Below are positions 53,275-62,395 of a stretch of 64,000 nucleotides of DNA, one piece after another; the stretch's first letter is position 1; each line of letters begins with the position of its first letter. The position numbers and the translations under genes are program-made. Source of the stretch: Flavobacteriales bacterium (GTDB taxonomy: Bacteria; Bacteroidota; Bacteroidia; Flavobacteriales_D; Crocinitomicaceae); contig CANFRV010000017.1 of assembly GCA_947449575.1 (NCBI GenBank), positions 1 to 64,000 of the forward strand, read 5' to 3'. Below the pieces are notes generated by a model. That model was not told where the DNA came from and ran no database searches. It saw only the letters and a list, made by a program, of their open reading frames with translations.

Positions 53275-54705
53275 GTGTTTCATAGAGGAGAAGTTGTTGA
53301 ATTAACTATTACAGATTATTCATTTGGTGGTAGAGGAATTGCAAAAGTTCCGACAGAAGATGGCTTTTATGTCGTTTTCGTCGATAATTCTTTCCCAGGT
53401 CAACGAATTAAAGCTCGTATTGAAAAAAAGAAAAAAAAATATGCCGAGGCTAAATTAATCGATATACTGGAGAGATCTGATTTAGAGGTAATCAATTCAT
53501 TTCAAGAAATTTCTGGTGGCCCGTATATATTTGTACCTATTCATTTACAGGAAAAAGCGAAAAAAGAAACTACTTTAGAACTTTTTAAAAGAATTGGGAA
53601 AATTCCAAATATTGAAGATGTATTCGATGAATTTGTTTCTTCTCCAGAACATTTCTACTACAGAAATAAAATGGAATATAGCTTTTCCTGCATTGAACAT
53701 GTTCCTGAAACAGGTGAAGAAATCGATAATTCCTTTGCTCTAGGATTCAAAAGAAGAGGTACTTGGTGGAAAGTGGAAAGCTTGAATAAGCCAAGTGGAC
53801 TTTTTGATGAACAAATGGAAACCGTATTGATTGATATTCGAAATTTTCTTAAATCAACAGATCTACCTGCTTGGCATCCACCTCAAAAAACTGGTTTTTA
53901 TAGGCATATTGTTGTTAGAAAATCTTTTTTTCAAGATCAATTATTGATAAATCTAGTCACCTCATCTGAAAATATAGAAAAGTTTGATGCTGAAGCATTC
54001 TCTCAATTTCTACAAAAAATTCTTGGTAAGAGATTAGCAGGATTTCAACACACCATCAATGACAACGTAGCCGATCGAGCGAAAATTGAAAATGGATACA
54101 TTCGTTTATTGTATGGTGAAGACAAAGTAATTGAGAAATTGATTGGTTTGTCTTTTGAAATTAGTATGGAAAGTTTCTTTCAAACAAACCCTAAATGTGC
54201 GGAAAGACTCTATAATAAAGCCTTAGATTATGTATTTGAAAGTGAAATTAAGTCCAATGAGGTAATTATGGATTTATTTTGTGGAACAGGCACAATAGGT
54301 CAAATATTAACCACTCGAAAAAGTGACGTTAAAATAATTGGTGTTGATATTGTCGAAGAAGCAATTTTAGATGCACGAAAAAATGTTAAAAGAAATAATA
54401 TATCCACGATCGAATTCTTTGCTGCAGATGTAGGTAAATTTTTGAAAGAATTCCCGAATTATCAGGGAAAAATAGGAACGATAATTTTAGATCCTCCACG
54501 AGCTGGTATCGCTCCAAAAACGCTTTTAAAAGTAATCGATCTAGGAGCGAAAAACATCGTTTATATTTCTTGTAATCCGTCCACTCAAGCAAGAGATACT
54601 GAAACATTACTCGGAGCTGGATACATCCTAGATAAACTTTCTTTTGTTGACCAATTCCCTCATACTGGGCACATAGAATCAATTGCGAAATTTATAAAAC
54701 AATAG
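53275..54705 (+). CDS. rlmD: RlmD/RumA-type 23S rRNA uracil C5-methyltransferase
   Basis: A 476-residue TRAM-plus-SAM methyltransferase. The TRAM domain (residues 1-60, EVVELTITDYSFGGRGIAKV) starts at a GTG codon; there is no ATG nearby in frame. The catalytic domain contains MDLFCGTGTIGQIL, IILDPPRAGI and the nucleophile motif YISCNPST. The iron-sulfur cysteines that follow TRAM in E. coli RlmD are absent (the segment reads EISGGPYIFVPIHLQEKA). Target U1939 or a neighbouring uracil is inferred from family. It follows an Rrf2 regulator. Confidence 0.85.
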   Translation: MFHRGEVVELTITDYSFGGRGIAKVPTEDGFYVVFVDNSFPGQRIKARIEKKKKKYAEAKLIDILERSDLEVINSFQEISGGPYIFVPIHLQEKAKKETTLELFKRIGKIPNIEDVFDEFVSSPEHFYYRNKMEYSFSCIEHVPETGEEIDNSFALGFKRRGTWWKVESLNKPSGLFDEQMETVLIDIRNFLKSTDLPAWHPPQKTGFYRHIVVRKSFFQDQLLINLVTSSENIEKFDAEAFSQFLQKILGKRLAGFQHTINDNVADRAKIENGYIRLLYGEDKVIEKLIGLSFEISMESFFQTNPKCAERLYNKALDYVFESEIKSNEVIMDLFCGTGTIGQILTTRKSDVKIIGVDIVEEAILDARKNVKRNNISTIEFFAADVGKFLKEFPNYQGKIGTIILDPPRAGIAPKTLLKVIDLGAKNIVYISCNPSTQARDTETLLGAGYILDKLSFVDQFPHTGHIESIAKFIKQ

Positions 54706-54754
54706 ATTTTTAGAATTTATAAATTAGACTTTTTTTCTTATCTTCACATTTAAT

Positions 54755-54762
54755 TAAATTTG
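54755..54762 (+). promoter_or_regulatory. -7 promoter box (TAAATTTG) of the ABC exporter operon
   Basis: Perfect TAnnTTTG box 66 bases before ATG 54829; it covers the alternative start at 54760, which is therefore rejected. Confidence 0.65.
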
Positions 54763-54828
54763 AATTTTAGAATAAAATCCGACATTAAAGTCTCATTTCT
54801 ATTGTCTAAAAATATAAAGTCTTTAAAA

Positions 54829-55752
54829 ATGTTAGAAATTCAAAATATATCAAAATCATTTAACCAAAAAATTGCTTTGGATGATGTGTCAATGACCATC
54901 AACAAGGGAGAGATTTTTGGTATGCTAGGGCCTAATGGAGCAGGAAAAACGACACTAATTCGAATTATTAATAAAATTATTGTTCCTAATAAAGGTGTAA
55001 TTCGCTTCAATGGGGATATTATGAGCCAAAAACACCTTAGTAATATTGGCTATTTGCCAGAAGAGCGAGGTTTATATAAAAATATGACCGTTGAAAGTCA
55101 TGCGTTATTTTTAGGTCAATTAAGAGGATTAACAAAAGTGGATGTTAAACAGAAACTCGATTATTGGTTAGAAAAATTCAAAATTCAAAATTGGAGAGAT
55201 AAAAGAATTGAAGAGCTTTCAAAAGGAATGGCTCAAAAAGTTCAATTTATTTGCACTATTCTACATGAACCCTCACTATTAATTTTAGATGAACCTTTTA
55301 GTGGATTTGACCCTATCAATATTGAATTGATTAAGCAGGAATTAATTGAGATGAAAGCAAAAGGTAAAACAATTATTCTTTCGTCTCACAACATGGAAAG
55401 TGTGGAAGCGATTTGCGATAGAGTTGTCTTAATTCATGAGTCAAAAAAAATAATTGAAGGTAAAATTTCAACCTTACAAGAAGAGCGTAAAAAGAATGAA
55501 TATGCTATAAAATTTAGAGGTAGTATGATTGCTTTTGTGAACGCCCTTTGGACTGGTTTCGAGATTGTTGATAAAGAAATTTTAGGTGATGACAAATTTA
55601 TCGTTCGTGTAAAAATGCGCGGCGACAATAAATTTGATGATTTGCTAAAAGTTCTAATTGGCCAAATTAACATGGAGGCTGCTTGGGAAGTTTTACCTTC
55701 GATGCAAGAAATATTTATAGATTTAGTTCAACCAAAAGAGATCTCGGAATGA
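54829..55752 (+). CDS. ABC transporter ATP-binding protein
   Basis: A 307-residue ATPase from ATG 54829. Walker A GPNGAGKTT, signature ELSKGMAQKVQF, Walker B LLILDEPFSGFDP and H-loop SSHNMESVEAICD are complete. The C-terminal ~85 residues are the accessory domain typical of sodium- or drug-export ATPases (NatA/DUF4162-like). It pairs with the permease downstream through an ATGA overlap. The transported substrate (drug, lipid or Na+) cannot be read. Confidence 0.92.
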   Translation: MLEIQNISKSFNQKIALDDVSMTINKGEIFGMLGPNGAGKTTLIRIINKIIVPNKGVIRFNGDIMSQKHLSNIGYLPEERGLYKNMTVESHALFLGQLRGLTKVDVKQKLDYWLEKFKIQNWRDKRIEELSKGMAQKVQFICTILHEPSLLILDEPFSGFDPINIELIKQELIEMKAKGKTIILSSHNMESVEAICDRVVLIHESKKIIEGKISTLQEERKKNEYAIKFRGSMIAFVNALWTGFEIVDKEILGDDKFIVRVKMRGDNKFDDLLKVLIGQINMEAAWEVLPSMQEIFIDLVQPKEISE

Positions 55753-57083
55753 AAAATAGTTGGATAATTGCTCTTAGAGAGCTAAAGGAACGTTTGGGAG
55801 CTCGCTCATTTTTAGTAATGTCAGCAATTGGTCCGCTGATTATTTTATGCTTAATTTATGTTCTTTTTGCTATGGGTGGACAATCCAAACAGCATTGGAA
55901 CGTGTTGATTGCTGATCCTGCAAACATTATGGAAGGTAAAATTGCCTCCTCTAAAGATGCGTCAATAGATTACTCGTTTGCAGATGGATATATTGAAACG
56001 AAGGAATTCGAACAAGCAAAGCAATATCAAAAATTCGATGCATTATTAGAAATAAATGAAAAAGTTTTATCCAATAAAACAGCATTTGTTTTTTTTAGAG
56101 AAAAACCTTCTATGCGCATGCAAAAAAGGATTCAATACCAAACAGAACGTAGGTTGGAAGAAGTATTAGTAAGTCAATTTACACGCTTTTCAATCTCTGA
56201 ATTCAGGAAAATAAAACAACCTATCAATGTCTCTTTTAAAAATATTTATGACCCAAATGATGAATCTTCTAAAATGGATGGATGGGTTGGTTTTTTCTAT
56301 GGAACAATCATTTTTCTTTTCATTTTTCTTTTTGGAATGACCATTTTAAGAAGTATTTCTCGAGAAAAAAGTAATCGAATCGTTGAAGTTTTATTGGGTT
56401 GCGTAAGCCCAAAACAATTGATGCTGGGGAAAATTGTCGGAATTGGAATAGCCGCTTTTTTTCAATTTCTAATTTGGACAATCTTAATTGGTTTAGGTCT
56501 CTTTTTCATGCGGGAAAACCTGTTTCCAGATTTATTTGATGCTTCAAACATGAATGCGCAGCAGCTTACGAAAGATATTCTTAATCAAACTAGTCAAGAA
56601 CAAATGTTTACAGCTAGAGAATACAATGAATTTGTTCAATTGGTATATGAGAGAATCAATTTTTTAGGAATGACAACGTATTTCTTTTTATTTTTTATCA
56701 TCGGATATTTCTTTTACGGTTCACTATTTGCTGCGATTGGAGCTTCTACTGGGTCTGAAAGCGATGGTCAACAATTCGTTCTTCCTCTTATCTTTATGCT
56801 ATTTTTCGCTTTGTATAGTGGCTATTTCACCTTAAACAACCCGGAAAGTACAATGGCCACTGTCTTTCATTATTTACCGTTTACTTCTCCAGTAGTAGTA
56901 ATGGTAAAACTATCACAAGGATACAAAATAGGTCATTCCTACGAATTATTCCTTTCGCTTTTCATCTTAATTATTTCTTCTCTTGCAGTGTTAAATTTGG
57001 CAGGAAGAATATACTCAAACGGTATTTTGCAATTTGGACATAGAGTGAGATTGAAACACTTATTTAGATGGATTAAGAATTGA
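55749..57083 (+). CDS. ABC-2 type transporter permease (NatB-like)
   Basis: A 444-residue membrane protein of the ABC-2 class: one helix near the N-terminus (SFLVMSAIGPLIILCLIYVLF), a large extracytoplasmic domain (about residues 45-175) and five or six C-terminal helices. The segment LRSISREKSNRIVEVLLGCVSPKQLMLGKIVGI is the typical ABC-2 coupling region. It overlaps the ATPase gene by 4 bases (ATGA), so the two make one exporter. The longer frame from 55683 lies inside the ATPase gene and was rejected. Confidence 0.9.
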   Translation: MKNSWIIALRELKERLGARSFLVMSAIGPLIILCLIYVLFAMGGQSKQHWNVLIADPANIMEGKIASSKDASIDYSFADGYIETKEFEQAKQYQKFDALLEINEKVLSNKTAFVFFREKPSMRMQKRIQYQTERRLEEVLVSQFTRFSISEFRKIKQPINVSFKNIYDPNDESSKMDGWVGFFYGTIIFLFIFLFGMTILRSISREKSNRIVEVLLGCVSPKQLMLGKIVGIGIAAFFQFLIWTILIGLGLFFMRENLFPDLFDASNMNAQQLTKDILNQTSQEQMFTAREYNEFVQLVYERINFLGMTTYFFLFFIIGYFFYGSLFAAIGASTGSESDGQQFVLPLIFMLFFALYSGYFTLNNPESTMATVFHYLPFTSPVVVMVKLSQGYKIGHSYELFLSLFILIISSLAVLNLAGRIYSNGILQFGHRVRLKHLFRWIKN

Positions 57084-57263
57084 CAGCAGTTAGTTTTAAT
57101 AGAGAAATTCGGAGCTACAGATAAATTTTGTAACATAAGTCAATAATAAAATAGTCAGCGAAGTTAAACTGAATTGAAATTGGCATTTTTTTTTAATGTG
57201 CAACGAATTTATTCCCTCTACTTATTGATGATTTTTTAAAACGTAACTTTTAATCTTCAATAT

Positions 57264-57302
57264 AATTATATATATTATTGTATATCAATATTATATATAA
57301 TT
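57264..57302. repeat. 17-bp A/T hairpin
   Basis: AATTATATATATTATTG (57264-57280) and CAATATTATATATAATT (57286-57302) are complementary with one mismatch around a 5-base loop. It sits in the gap between the ABC exporter and Ppx/GppA genes. Possible termination, cruciform or DNA-melting site. Confidence 0.65.
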
Positions 57303-57410
57303 TAAAATAGTTAAAATCAGGTTAAGTGGATACAATTATTTTATTGAAGTGTCCTTGTGTCATCCGCAAGATAAATACGACCAAAACCTTGTAATTATAA
57401 AACTATCGGT

Positions 57411-57418
57411 TAAATTTG
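57411..57418 (+). promoter_or_regulatory. -7 promoter box (TAAATTTG) of the Ppx/GppA gene
   Basis: Perfect TAnnTTTG box 82 bases before the ATG at 57501. Confidence 0.5.
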
Positions 57419-57500
57419 TAATGATCATCATATTTAATAATACGATTGATCAATACCTTTATTCACTTCTAAAGAAGAGTAGATTTACATTTAAATACGT

Positions 57501-58400
57501 ATGAGGACAGCGGTTATAGATCTTGGCACAAATACTTTCAATTTATTGATAGCTGATGTCATGAATTCTAAATTTACTGTAATTCACTCTGAAAAAGAAG
57601 GTGTTGCGCTCGGAATGGGTGGGATTAATAGTAATATTATATCACCGGAGGCCTTCGAGCGTGGAATACGTGCATTGCGCCATTTTAATTTTATGTGCAT
57701 TCATCATAAAGTGGAAGTTATTAATGCTTTTGGAACTTCTGCGCTGCGGGGTGCAACCAATTCTGACCTATTTATCAAGCAAATAAAGAATGAACTTGGT
57801 ATTAGTGTAAATATTATTTCTGGAGAAAAAGAGGCGGATTTAATTTACAAGGGTGTTCTTTGGTCATATGACTTCCGTAATCCTGGCGTGATTATGGATA
57901 TTGGTGGTGGAAGTACCGAGTTTATTTTTGCAAACAAACAAGGTATTAGTGATTTGGTAAGTTTAAATATAGGTGTATCTCGAATTTTTCAAGAACTAAA
58001 ATTAAGTGATCCACTGACAGAAAAAGATATTTTATCCATTACTAATTGGCTCGATAATAAAGCAGATGGTTTTTTTGATGGAAAGCAGGAAGAACTTTTG
58101 ATCGGTGCCTCTGGAAGTTTTGAAACGTTTTATGAATTAATTTATAATCAACCTTTTCCTGACAAATTAAAATGTAGTGAAATACCCATGAAGACGCTTA
58201 ATAATATGATTGATTGGGTTATATTTTCAACACAAGAAGATAGAGATAGCAATGAATTTATTATTCCTATTCGAAAAAAAATGGCTCCTATTGCTGCTGT
58301 AAAAACCAAGTGGGTAATCGAAAAATTAGGTATTTCTAAAACAATGATTTCACGATGTTCATTAAAAGAAGGTGCGCTAAGGGAAGGAATTAAAGTTTAA
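57501..58400 (+). CDS. Ppx/GppA phosphatase family protein
   Basis: A 299-residue ASKHA-fold exopolyphosphatase/guanosine-pentaphosphate phosphatase. The family motifs are DLGTNTFNLLI, FGTSALRGATN, ISGEKEADLIYKG, VIMDIGGGSTEF and SLNIGVSRIFQELK, with GASGSFETF in the C-terminal half. It hydrolyses polyphosphate or pppGpp. It is the short form, without the C-terminal HD-like domain. It converges with menD. Confidence 0.92.
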   Translation: MRTAVIDLGTNTFNLLIADVMNSKFTVIHSEKEGVALGMGGINSNIISPEAFERGIRALRHFNFMCIHHKVEVINAFGTSALRGATNSDLFIKQIKNELGISVNIISGEKEADLIYKGVLWSYDFRNPGVIMDIGGGSTEFIFANKQGISDLVSLNIGVSRIFQELKLSDPLTEKDILSITNWLDNKADGFFDGKQEELLIGASGSFETFYELIYNQPFPDKLKCSEIPMKTLNNMIDWVIFSTQEDRDSNEFIIPIRKKMAPIAAVKTKWVIEKLGISKTMISRCSLKEGALREGIKV

Positions 58401-58452
58401 TTTTCTTATCTAGAAAAAAATATACTCTCTAGCTTCTAAAAAGCTATTATCT

Positions 58453-60147
58453 TCATTTCATTGAAGTGAAAAAATCTTCTAATATTGAGTGATTTATGTC
58501 GGCTGGGGTAAATATTTCCATCAATTTAGGTCTTCCATTTTCTTCATATTGAAAGAATGATTCCATCTGACCTTCAATTTCTGAAATAGAATTTGCGTTG
58601 AAATAATCAATAGCAAATGCTTTACAAATATATTCCGCAGAAAAAGAATGTTCGGCCACAAAATAATTATTTAATTGATTGGTAGAACTTGGTCCTGGAA
58701 TAATTTTAAAAATACCTCCTCCCCCATTATTAATCATAAAAATTCGAATATTTGAACTTAGATGATTATTCCAAAAAGCATTGCTGTCATAAAAAAAAGA
58801 AATATCACCCGTAATCAATGTATTCCAACTTGATTTATCGATAGAAGCCGCGCCAAAAGCAGTACTTGCACTTCCATCGATTCCACTCGTTCCTCTATTA
58901 CTCCAATAATTAATACTTGCAATTGGATCAAATAACTGACAATACCTTACAACGGAGCTATTCGCCATGTGTAAATGCGACATCTCTGGAATATAATCTA
59001 AAATCGTTTCAAATACTTTTAGATCCGAGTAAGGAATATTATCATAAAAAGAAGCCAACTTATCTTGTACTACAAAATCTTTTTGCTTCCATTTTGAGCC
59101 ATAATTACTACTATTTCTTGCGGTGCCAAATGAATTAATTATTGTTGCTAAAGCAATTGGACTGCATTCGAACGTATGCGTTAACGATTGGTAGGTATCC
59201 ATATACGGAAATTCAAATCCAACTTTCCAATGATGCTTTGCTTTGTACTTTCTTAGATATGATTTGATTCGCTTTGATACGATGGCACCTCCAAAAGTAA
59301 TTAATAAATCAGGTGCAAAATCTTCTAATTCGTCTGCTGAAAGAGCATTCAAAGTACGGTCAATGCAATGAACAAAAGATGGATGAACCTGATTTGATGT
59401 ATTTTCAACCATCACTACAATAGAAGTGTCATCAGAAAATTGTTTTAATTGTTCCAAAAAAGCTTTATTAATTCCCATTTGTCCACAAAGAATCATCTTT
59501 CTAGGAGAATTTTCCCAAATCGCTTTCAATTCTATTTCTTGTGAAGAACTCAATTGAAAAAAAGGTGTCATGGATTTAATCATCTTCCTTTGTTTTGATT
59601 CGATCTCAACGGTTCCATACAACGGCTCATGAAATGACATATTGATATGAATAGGTCCTTTCCAATTTCCATTTCCGTGATTAAAAGCGGTGGAAATTTC
59701 ACGTTCTACATACCAATTATCATCGTGATGATTTAATTCTTCATTTAAAGTGCAAGAATAGCGAATGTGATTTTTAAAAATAGTATCTTGAACAATCGTT
59801 TGACCATCGCCCTGATCAACCCACTCAACAGGACGATCAGCAGAAATTACCACTAATGGAATTCCTTGATAATACGCTTCTGCGACAGCTGGATAATAAT
59901 TCAAAACGGCAGAACCGGAGGTGCAAATTACGCCTACAGGTTCATTCAATTGTTGAGCCATTCCCATTGCATAAAAAGCCGCGCTTCGCTCATCATGAAT
60001 GACAACGCATTCCACATCTGGATGTTCGTCGAAAGCAACAATAAAAGGAGCATTCCGCGATCCCGGCGAAAAAACAACATGTTTCATTCCATGTGAAATA
60101 CATTGTTCCACAAGAATCTGCACTGCTTTTTTGTTACTTGACTTCAT
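58453..60147 (-). CDS. menD: SEPHCHC synthase MenD
   Basis: A 564-residue thiamine diphosphate enzyme from ATG 60147. Landmarks are HVVFSPGSRNAPF, the glutamate region RSAAFYAMGMA, GVICTSGSAVLNYYPAVAEAYY and the thiamine-binding GDISFFYDSNAF with NNGGGGIFKIIPGP. It condenses isochorismate with 2-oxoglutarate in menaquinone synthesis. It lies downstream of menF on the minus strand, 184 bases away across a dispersed repeat. The first 12 codons of the longer frame were rejected. Confidence 0.95.
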   Translation of the reverse strand: MKSSNKKAVQILVEQCISHGMKHVVFSPGSRNAPFIVAFDEHPDVECVVIHDERSAAFYAMGMAQQLNEPVGVICTSGSAVLNYYPAVAEAYYQGIPLVVISADRPVEWVDQGDGQTIVQDTIFKNHIRYSCTLNEELNHHDDNWYVEREISTAFNHGNGNWKGPIHINMSFHEPLYGTVEIESKQRKMIKSMTPFFQLSSSQEIELKAIWENSPRKMILCGQMGINKAFLEQLKQFSDDTSIVVMVENTSNQVHPSFVHCIDRTLNALSADELEDFAPDLLITFGGAIVSKRIKSYLRKYKAKHHWKVGFEFPYMDTYQSLTHTFECSPIALATIINSFGTARNSSNYGSKWKQKDFVVQDKLASFYDNIPYSDLKVFETILDYIPEMSHLHMANSSVVRYCQLFDPIASINYWSNRGTSGIDGSASTAFGAASIDKSSWNTLITGDISFFYDSNAFWNNHLSSNIRIFMINNGGGGIFKIIPGPSSTNQLNNYFVAEHSFSAEYICKAFAIDYFNANSISEIEGQMESFFQYEENGRPKLMEIFTPADINHSILEDFFTSMK

Positions 60148-60300
60148 AGGTGTAAAAGTAGGGAATATTTTGATAATAGACATTAGATTTTTAGACAGTA
60201 GACACTAGAAATAAACCTATTATTTTTGAACCATATAAGGGATTATAAGAACATTTAAGAGTTGTATGTGTTATTTCTATGACCTAATTTAAACACAGCT

Positions 60301-60335
60301 CATAAGTCTAAGAGCGATAGCGGTCTAACATCTAA
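60301..60335. repeat. Copy of dispersed AGTCTAA-AGCGATAGCGGTCTAA element
   Basis: CATAAGTCTAAGAGCGATAG followed by CGGTCTAACATCT matches the element near 37641. It abuts and partly covers the menF stop codon on the minus strand. Confidence 0.75.
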
Positions 60336-61297
60336 AGTGTTTCGATAATATTCAAAAGTGTTCTGCTTTTATTCTCCGTTTCTTCCCATTCTAACTCTGG
60401 AACGGAATCGGCAGTAAAACCTCCGCCCAAATACAAATAAGCATTTCCTTTTTGTATTTGACAACATCTAAGATTGACATACAAGGAAGTAGAATTTTGT
60501 GCAATGAAACCGATCATTCCTGTATAAAAATCACGATCATGCAGTTCTTTAGAATTTATTAAATCAATTGCCTCTTTTTGCGGAAAGCCACTGACAGCTG
60601 GAGTTGGATGTAATTTTAAAGCAATATCGATACTTTTCTGATTTTCCATATCAAAATTAATATCCGTTCTTAAATGTAAAACGGGACCTGCCTCCAAATC
60701 ATACGGACCAGTAATTTCAAGATTTTCTATTCCTTGAGCACGTATTTTTTCTTCAATAAAATCCGTTACATATGCTTGCTCCCTTTGCTCCTTTTCGCCC
60801 CAAGGTGTTGCTTTCTTCGAAAGTGGCTTTGTACCTGCGAGTGACATCGTAAAAGCATAATTTGCTGACACATGCAACAACGTTTCAGGCGAGGCTCCTA
60901 TCCAAGTCCCTACTTCTAGCCCAGAAATAAGGTACACAAAAGCAGTCGGATACGCGTCACATAAAGCATCAAAAAGGTGATTAATTTTATTTTCATCAAA
61001 AGGTACTTTTTTGATTCTAGATAAAACGGCTTTTTTTATTTTTTGCTCCACAATGCTATCCAAGAAGGATTTAGCTACTATTAAATATTTTTCTTTATCA
61101 ATAACAGAAGGTTCAACGCAATTGAAATTGGGTGAGGAAAATGGAACAGTTGATGGTGAAAATTCAAAGAATTTATCTTTTAGATAGGAAGAAATAACAA
61201 ACCCATTCGCTTCTCGTATCGATTTTAATTCACGAAACTCACCTGTTTGTTCTATTCTTGGATTTCCTGGAATCCTATATTTTAAAATTTCTGACAC
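60332..61297 (-). CDS. menF: Isochorismate synthase (chorismate-binding family)
   Basis: A 321-residue chorismate-binding enzyme, shorter than the 430-residue E. coli MenF because the variable N-terminal domain is trimmed. Conserved segments are GASPETLLHVS, MSLAGTKPLSK, LHLRTDINFDM, LHPTPAVSGFPQKEA and RDFYTGMIGF with LYVNLRCCQIQ. It starts with GTG, using the overlap TAGTG with the thioesterase gene. It makes isochorismate for menaquinone synthesis. Salicylate synthase or anthranilate synthase is unlikely because menD follows. Confidence 0.92.
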   Translation of the reverse strand: MSEILKYRIPGNPRIEQTGEFRELKSIREANGFVISSYLKDKFFEFSPSTVPFSSPNFNCVEPSVIDKEKYLIVAKSFLDSIVEQKIKKAVLSRIKKVPFDENKINHLFDALCDAYPTAFVYLISGLEVGTWIGASPETLLHVSANYAFTMSLAGTKPLSKKATPWGEKEQREQAYVTDFIEEKIRAQGIENLEITGPYDLEAGPVLHLRTDINFDMENQKSIDIALKLHPTPAVSGFPQKEAIDLINSKELHDRDFYTGMIGFIAQNSTSLYVNLRCCQIQKGNAYLYLGGGFTADSVPELEWEETENKSRTLLNIIETL

Positions 61298-61719
61298 TAT
61301 TTTCTAGGTACAATCATAATTGTTAATCGGCCGGTACAAACTAGCTTATCTGTTTCCATATCAAAAATATCAACTTGCCACAAATGAGTTCTTTTTCCGG
61401 CATGTACAATTTTCCCAATCGCTTTGACCATACCACTTTTAACCGCACTTACGTGATTTGCATTTACTTCTAGACCAACCGGATTTTCTTTCGACAAGTC
61501 AAGTAGTAACGTAGATCCAACGGATCCTATACTTTCAATTAAGGCAGCACTCGCTCCTCCATGAAGAAGACCCATAGGTTGATGCGTCCGATGATCGACA
61601 GGCATTGTAGAAACAACATAGTCATCTCCTATTTCAATACATTTAATTCCCAACACTTCCATTAAAGTGTTTTTATTATAGGAATTAACGACTTCTAAAT
61701 CTTCTTTTCTTAACTTCAT
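61297..61719 (-). CDS. menI: Hotdog-fold thioesterase, probable DHNA-CoA hydrolase
   Basis: A 140-residue PaaI/YdiI-type hotdog thioesterase with the conserved MPVDHRTHQPMGLLHGGASAALIESIGS core, in which Asp, His and Glu form the active site. The position directly upstream of menF and menD (stop and start overlap by one base) suggests hydrolysis of 1,4-dihydroxy-2-naphthoyl-CoA in menaquinone synthesis. A general CoA thioesterase remains possible. Confidence 0.85.
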   Translation of the reverse strand: MKLRKEDLEVVNSYNKNTLMEVLGIKCIEIGDDYVVSTMPVDHRTHQPMGLLHGGASAALIESIGSVGSTLLLDLSKENPVGLEVNANHVSAVKSGMVKAIGKIVHAGKRTHLWQVDIFDMETDKLVCTGRLTIMIVPRK

Positions 61720-61729
61720 ATAATTTCAA

Positions 61730-62341
61730 CTATTTATTACACAAAGCCAAACCTTCTAAAGCGGAAGCATCCGTTTGATACATCAATAGAATTCTTGTAA
61801 ATAATATTTTTGCTTCTTCCTTTTTTCCTAGAAAATAATTCGTCCATGCAGTCATATTCATAGCGTCATAATCTGTAGGGTAAAGCGTTAATGAGACATC
61901 AAAATATTTCAAAGCTTCCACGTAATTTTTCTTGTAATAATAGTTCATCCCTAATCTATAATTTACCAATGAGTTTTTTGGATCCAATCGCACAATTGTT
62001 AAATATGTATTTTCCAATGCTACCCATTGTTCTAAAGCAAGTTGAGGAAGTACAATTCCCCAAAGTGGCTCCGTCGCTTTTGGACTTAAAGCAATCGCTT
62101 TGTTATAATATGAAATAGATGTTTCATATTCCTTTTTCAAATAATGCAACCATCCTAATCGCGCATTAATGAAATATGACTTTTCATTATAAATATCATT
62201 CATTGATTTTATAGCCTCTGGAAACATTAATTTTGATTCGAAACTGAAGCTGTTCGTAAAAGCATCTTTCATCAATTTGGAATCTTGTGAAAATGAATTC
62301 AAAGAAAGGAATAAACAAAAAACAAGCGAAATCTTTTTCAT
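61730..62341 (-). CDS. Exported TPR protein B
   Basis: A 203-residue protein from ATG 62341 with signal peptide (MKKISLVFCLFLSLNSFSQ) and four to five tetratricopeptide-like helix pairs. It is clearly paralogous to the protein encoded upstream (61-85 percent of motif words shared by eye, such as YYNKAIALSPK / YYQKASAIMPS, KYFDV and GWTNYFLG/AWTNYFLG). It is a periplasmic TPR scaffold, 10 bases before the thioesterase gene. No catalytic residues. Confidence 0.78.
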   Translation of the reverse strand: MKKISLVFCLFLSLNSFSQDSKLMKDAFTNSFSFESKLMFPEAIKSMNDIYNEKSYFINARLGWLHYLKKEYETSISYYNKAIALSPKATEPLWGIVLPQLALEQWVALENTYLTIVRLDPKNSLVNYRLGMNYYYKKNYVEALKYFDVSLTLYPTDYDAMNMTAWTNYFLGKKEEAKILFTRILLMYQTDASALEGLALCNK

Positions 62342-62395
62342 TTTTTTTAATTTTAACATTTGTACCGAATTATTTTTTAAGTATCTAAATATACG

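Larger units (their letters stand above)
57084..57500. other. Gene-free, AT-rich intergenic region
   Basis: There is no coding frame. It contains a strong AT-only hairpin at 57264-57302 and a TAAATTTG promoter box at 57411-57418 before the Ppx/GppA gene. Confidence 0.7.

Noticed and set aside
54760-54828. Upstream start for the ABC ATPase
   Set aside because: Begins inside the TAAATTTG box; the domain starts right at ATG 54829.
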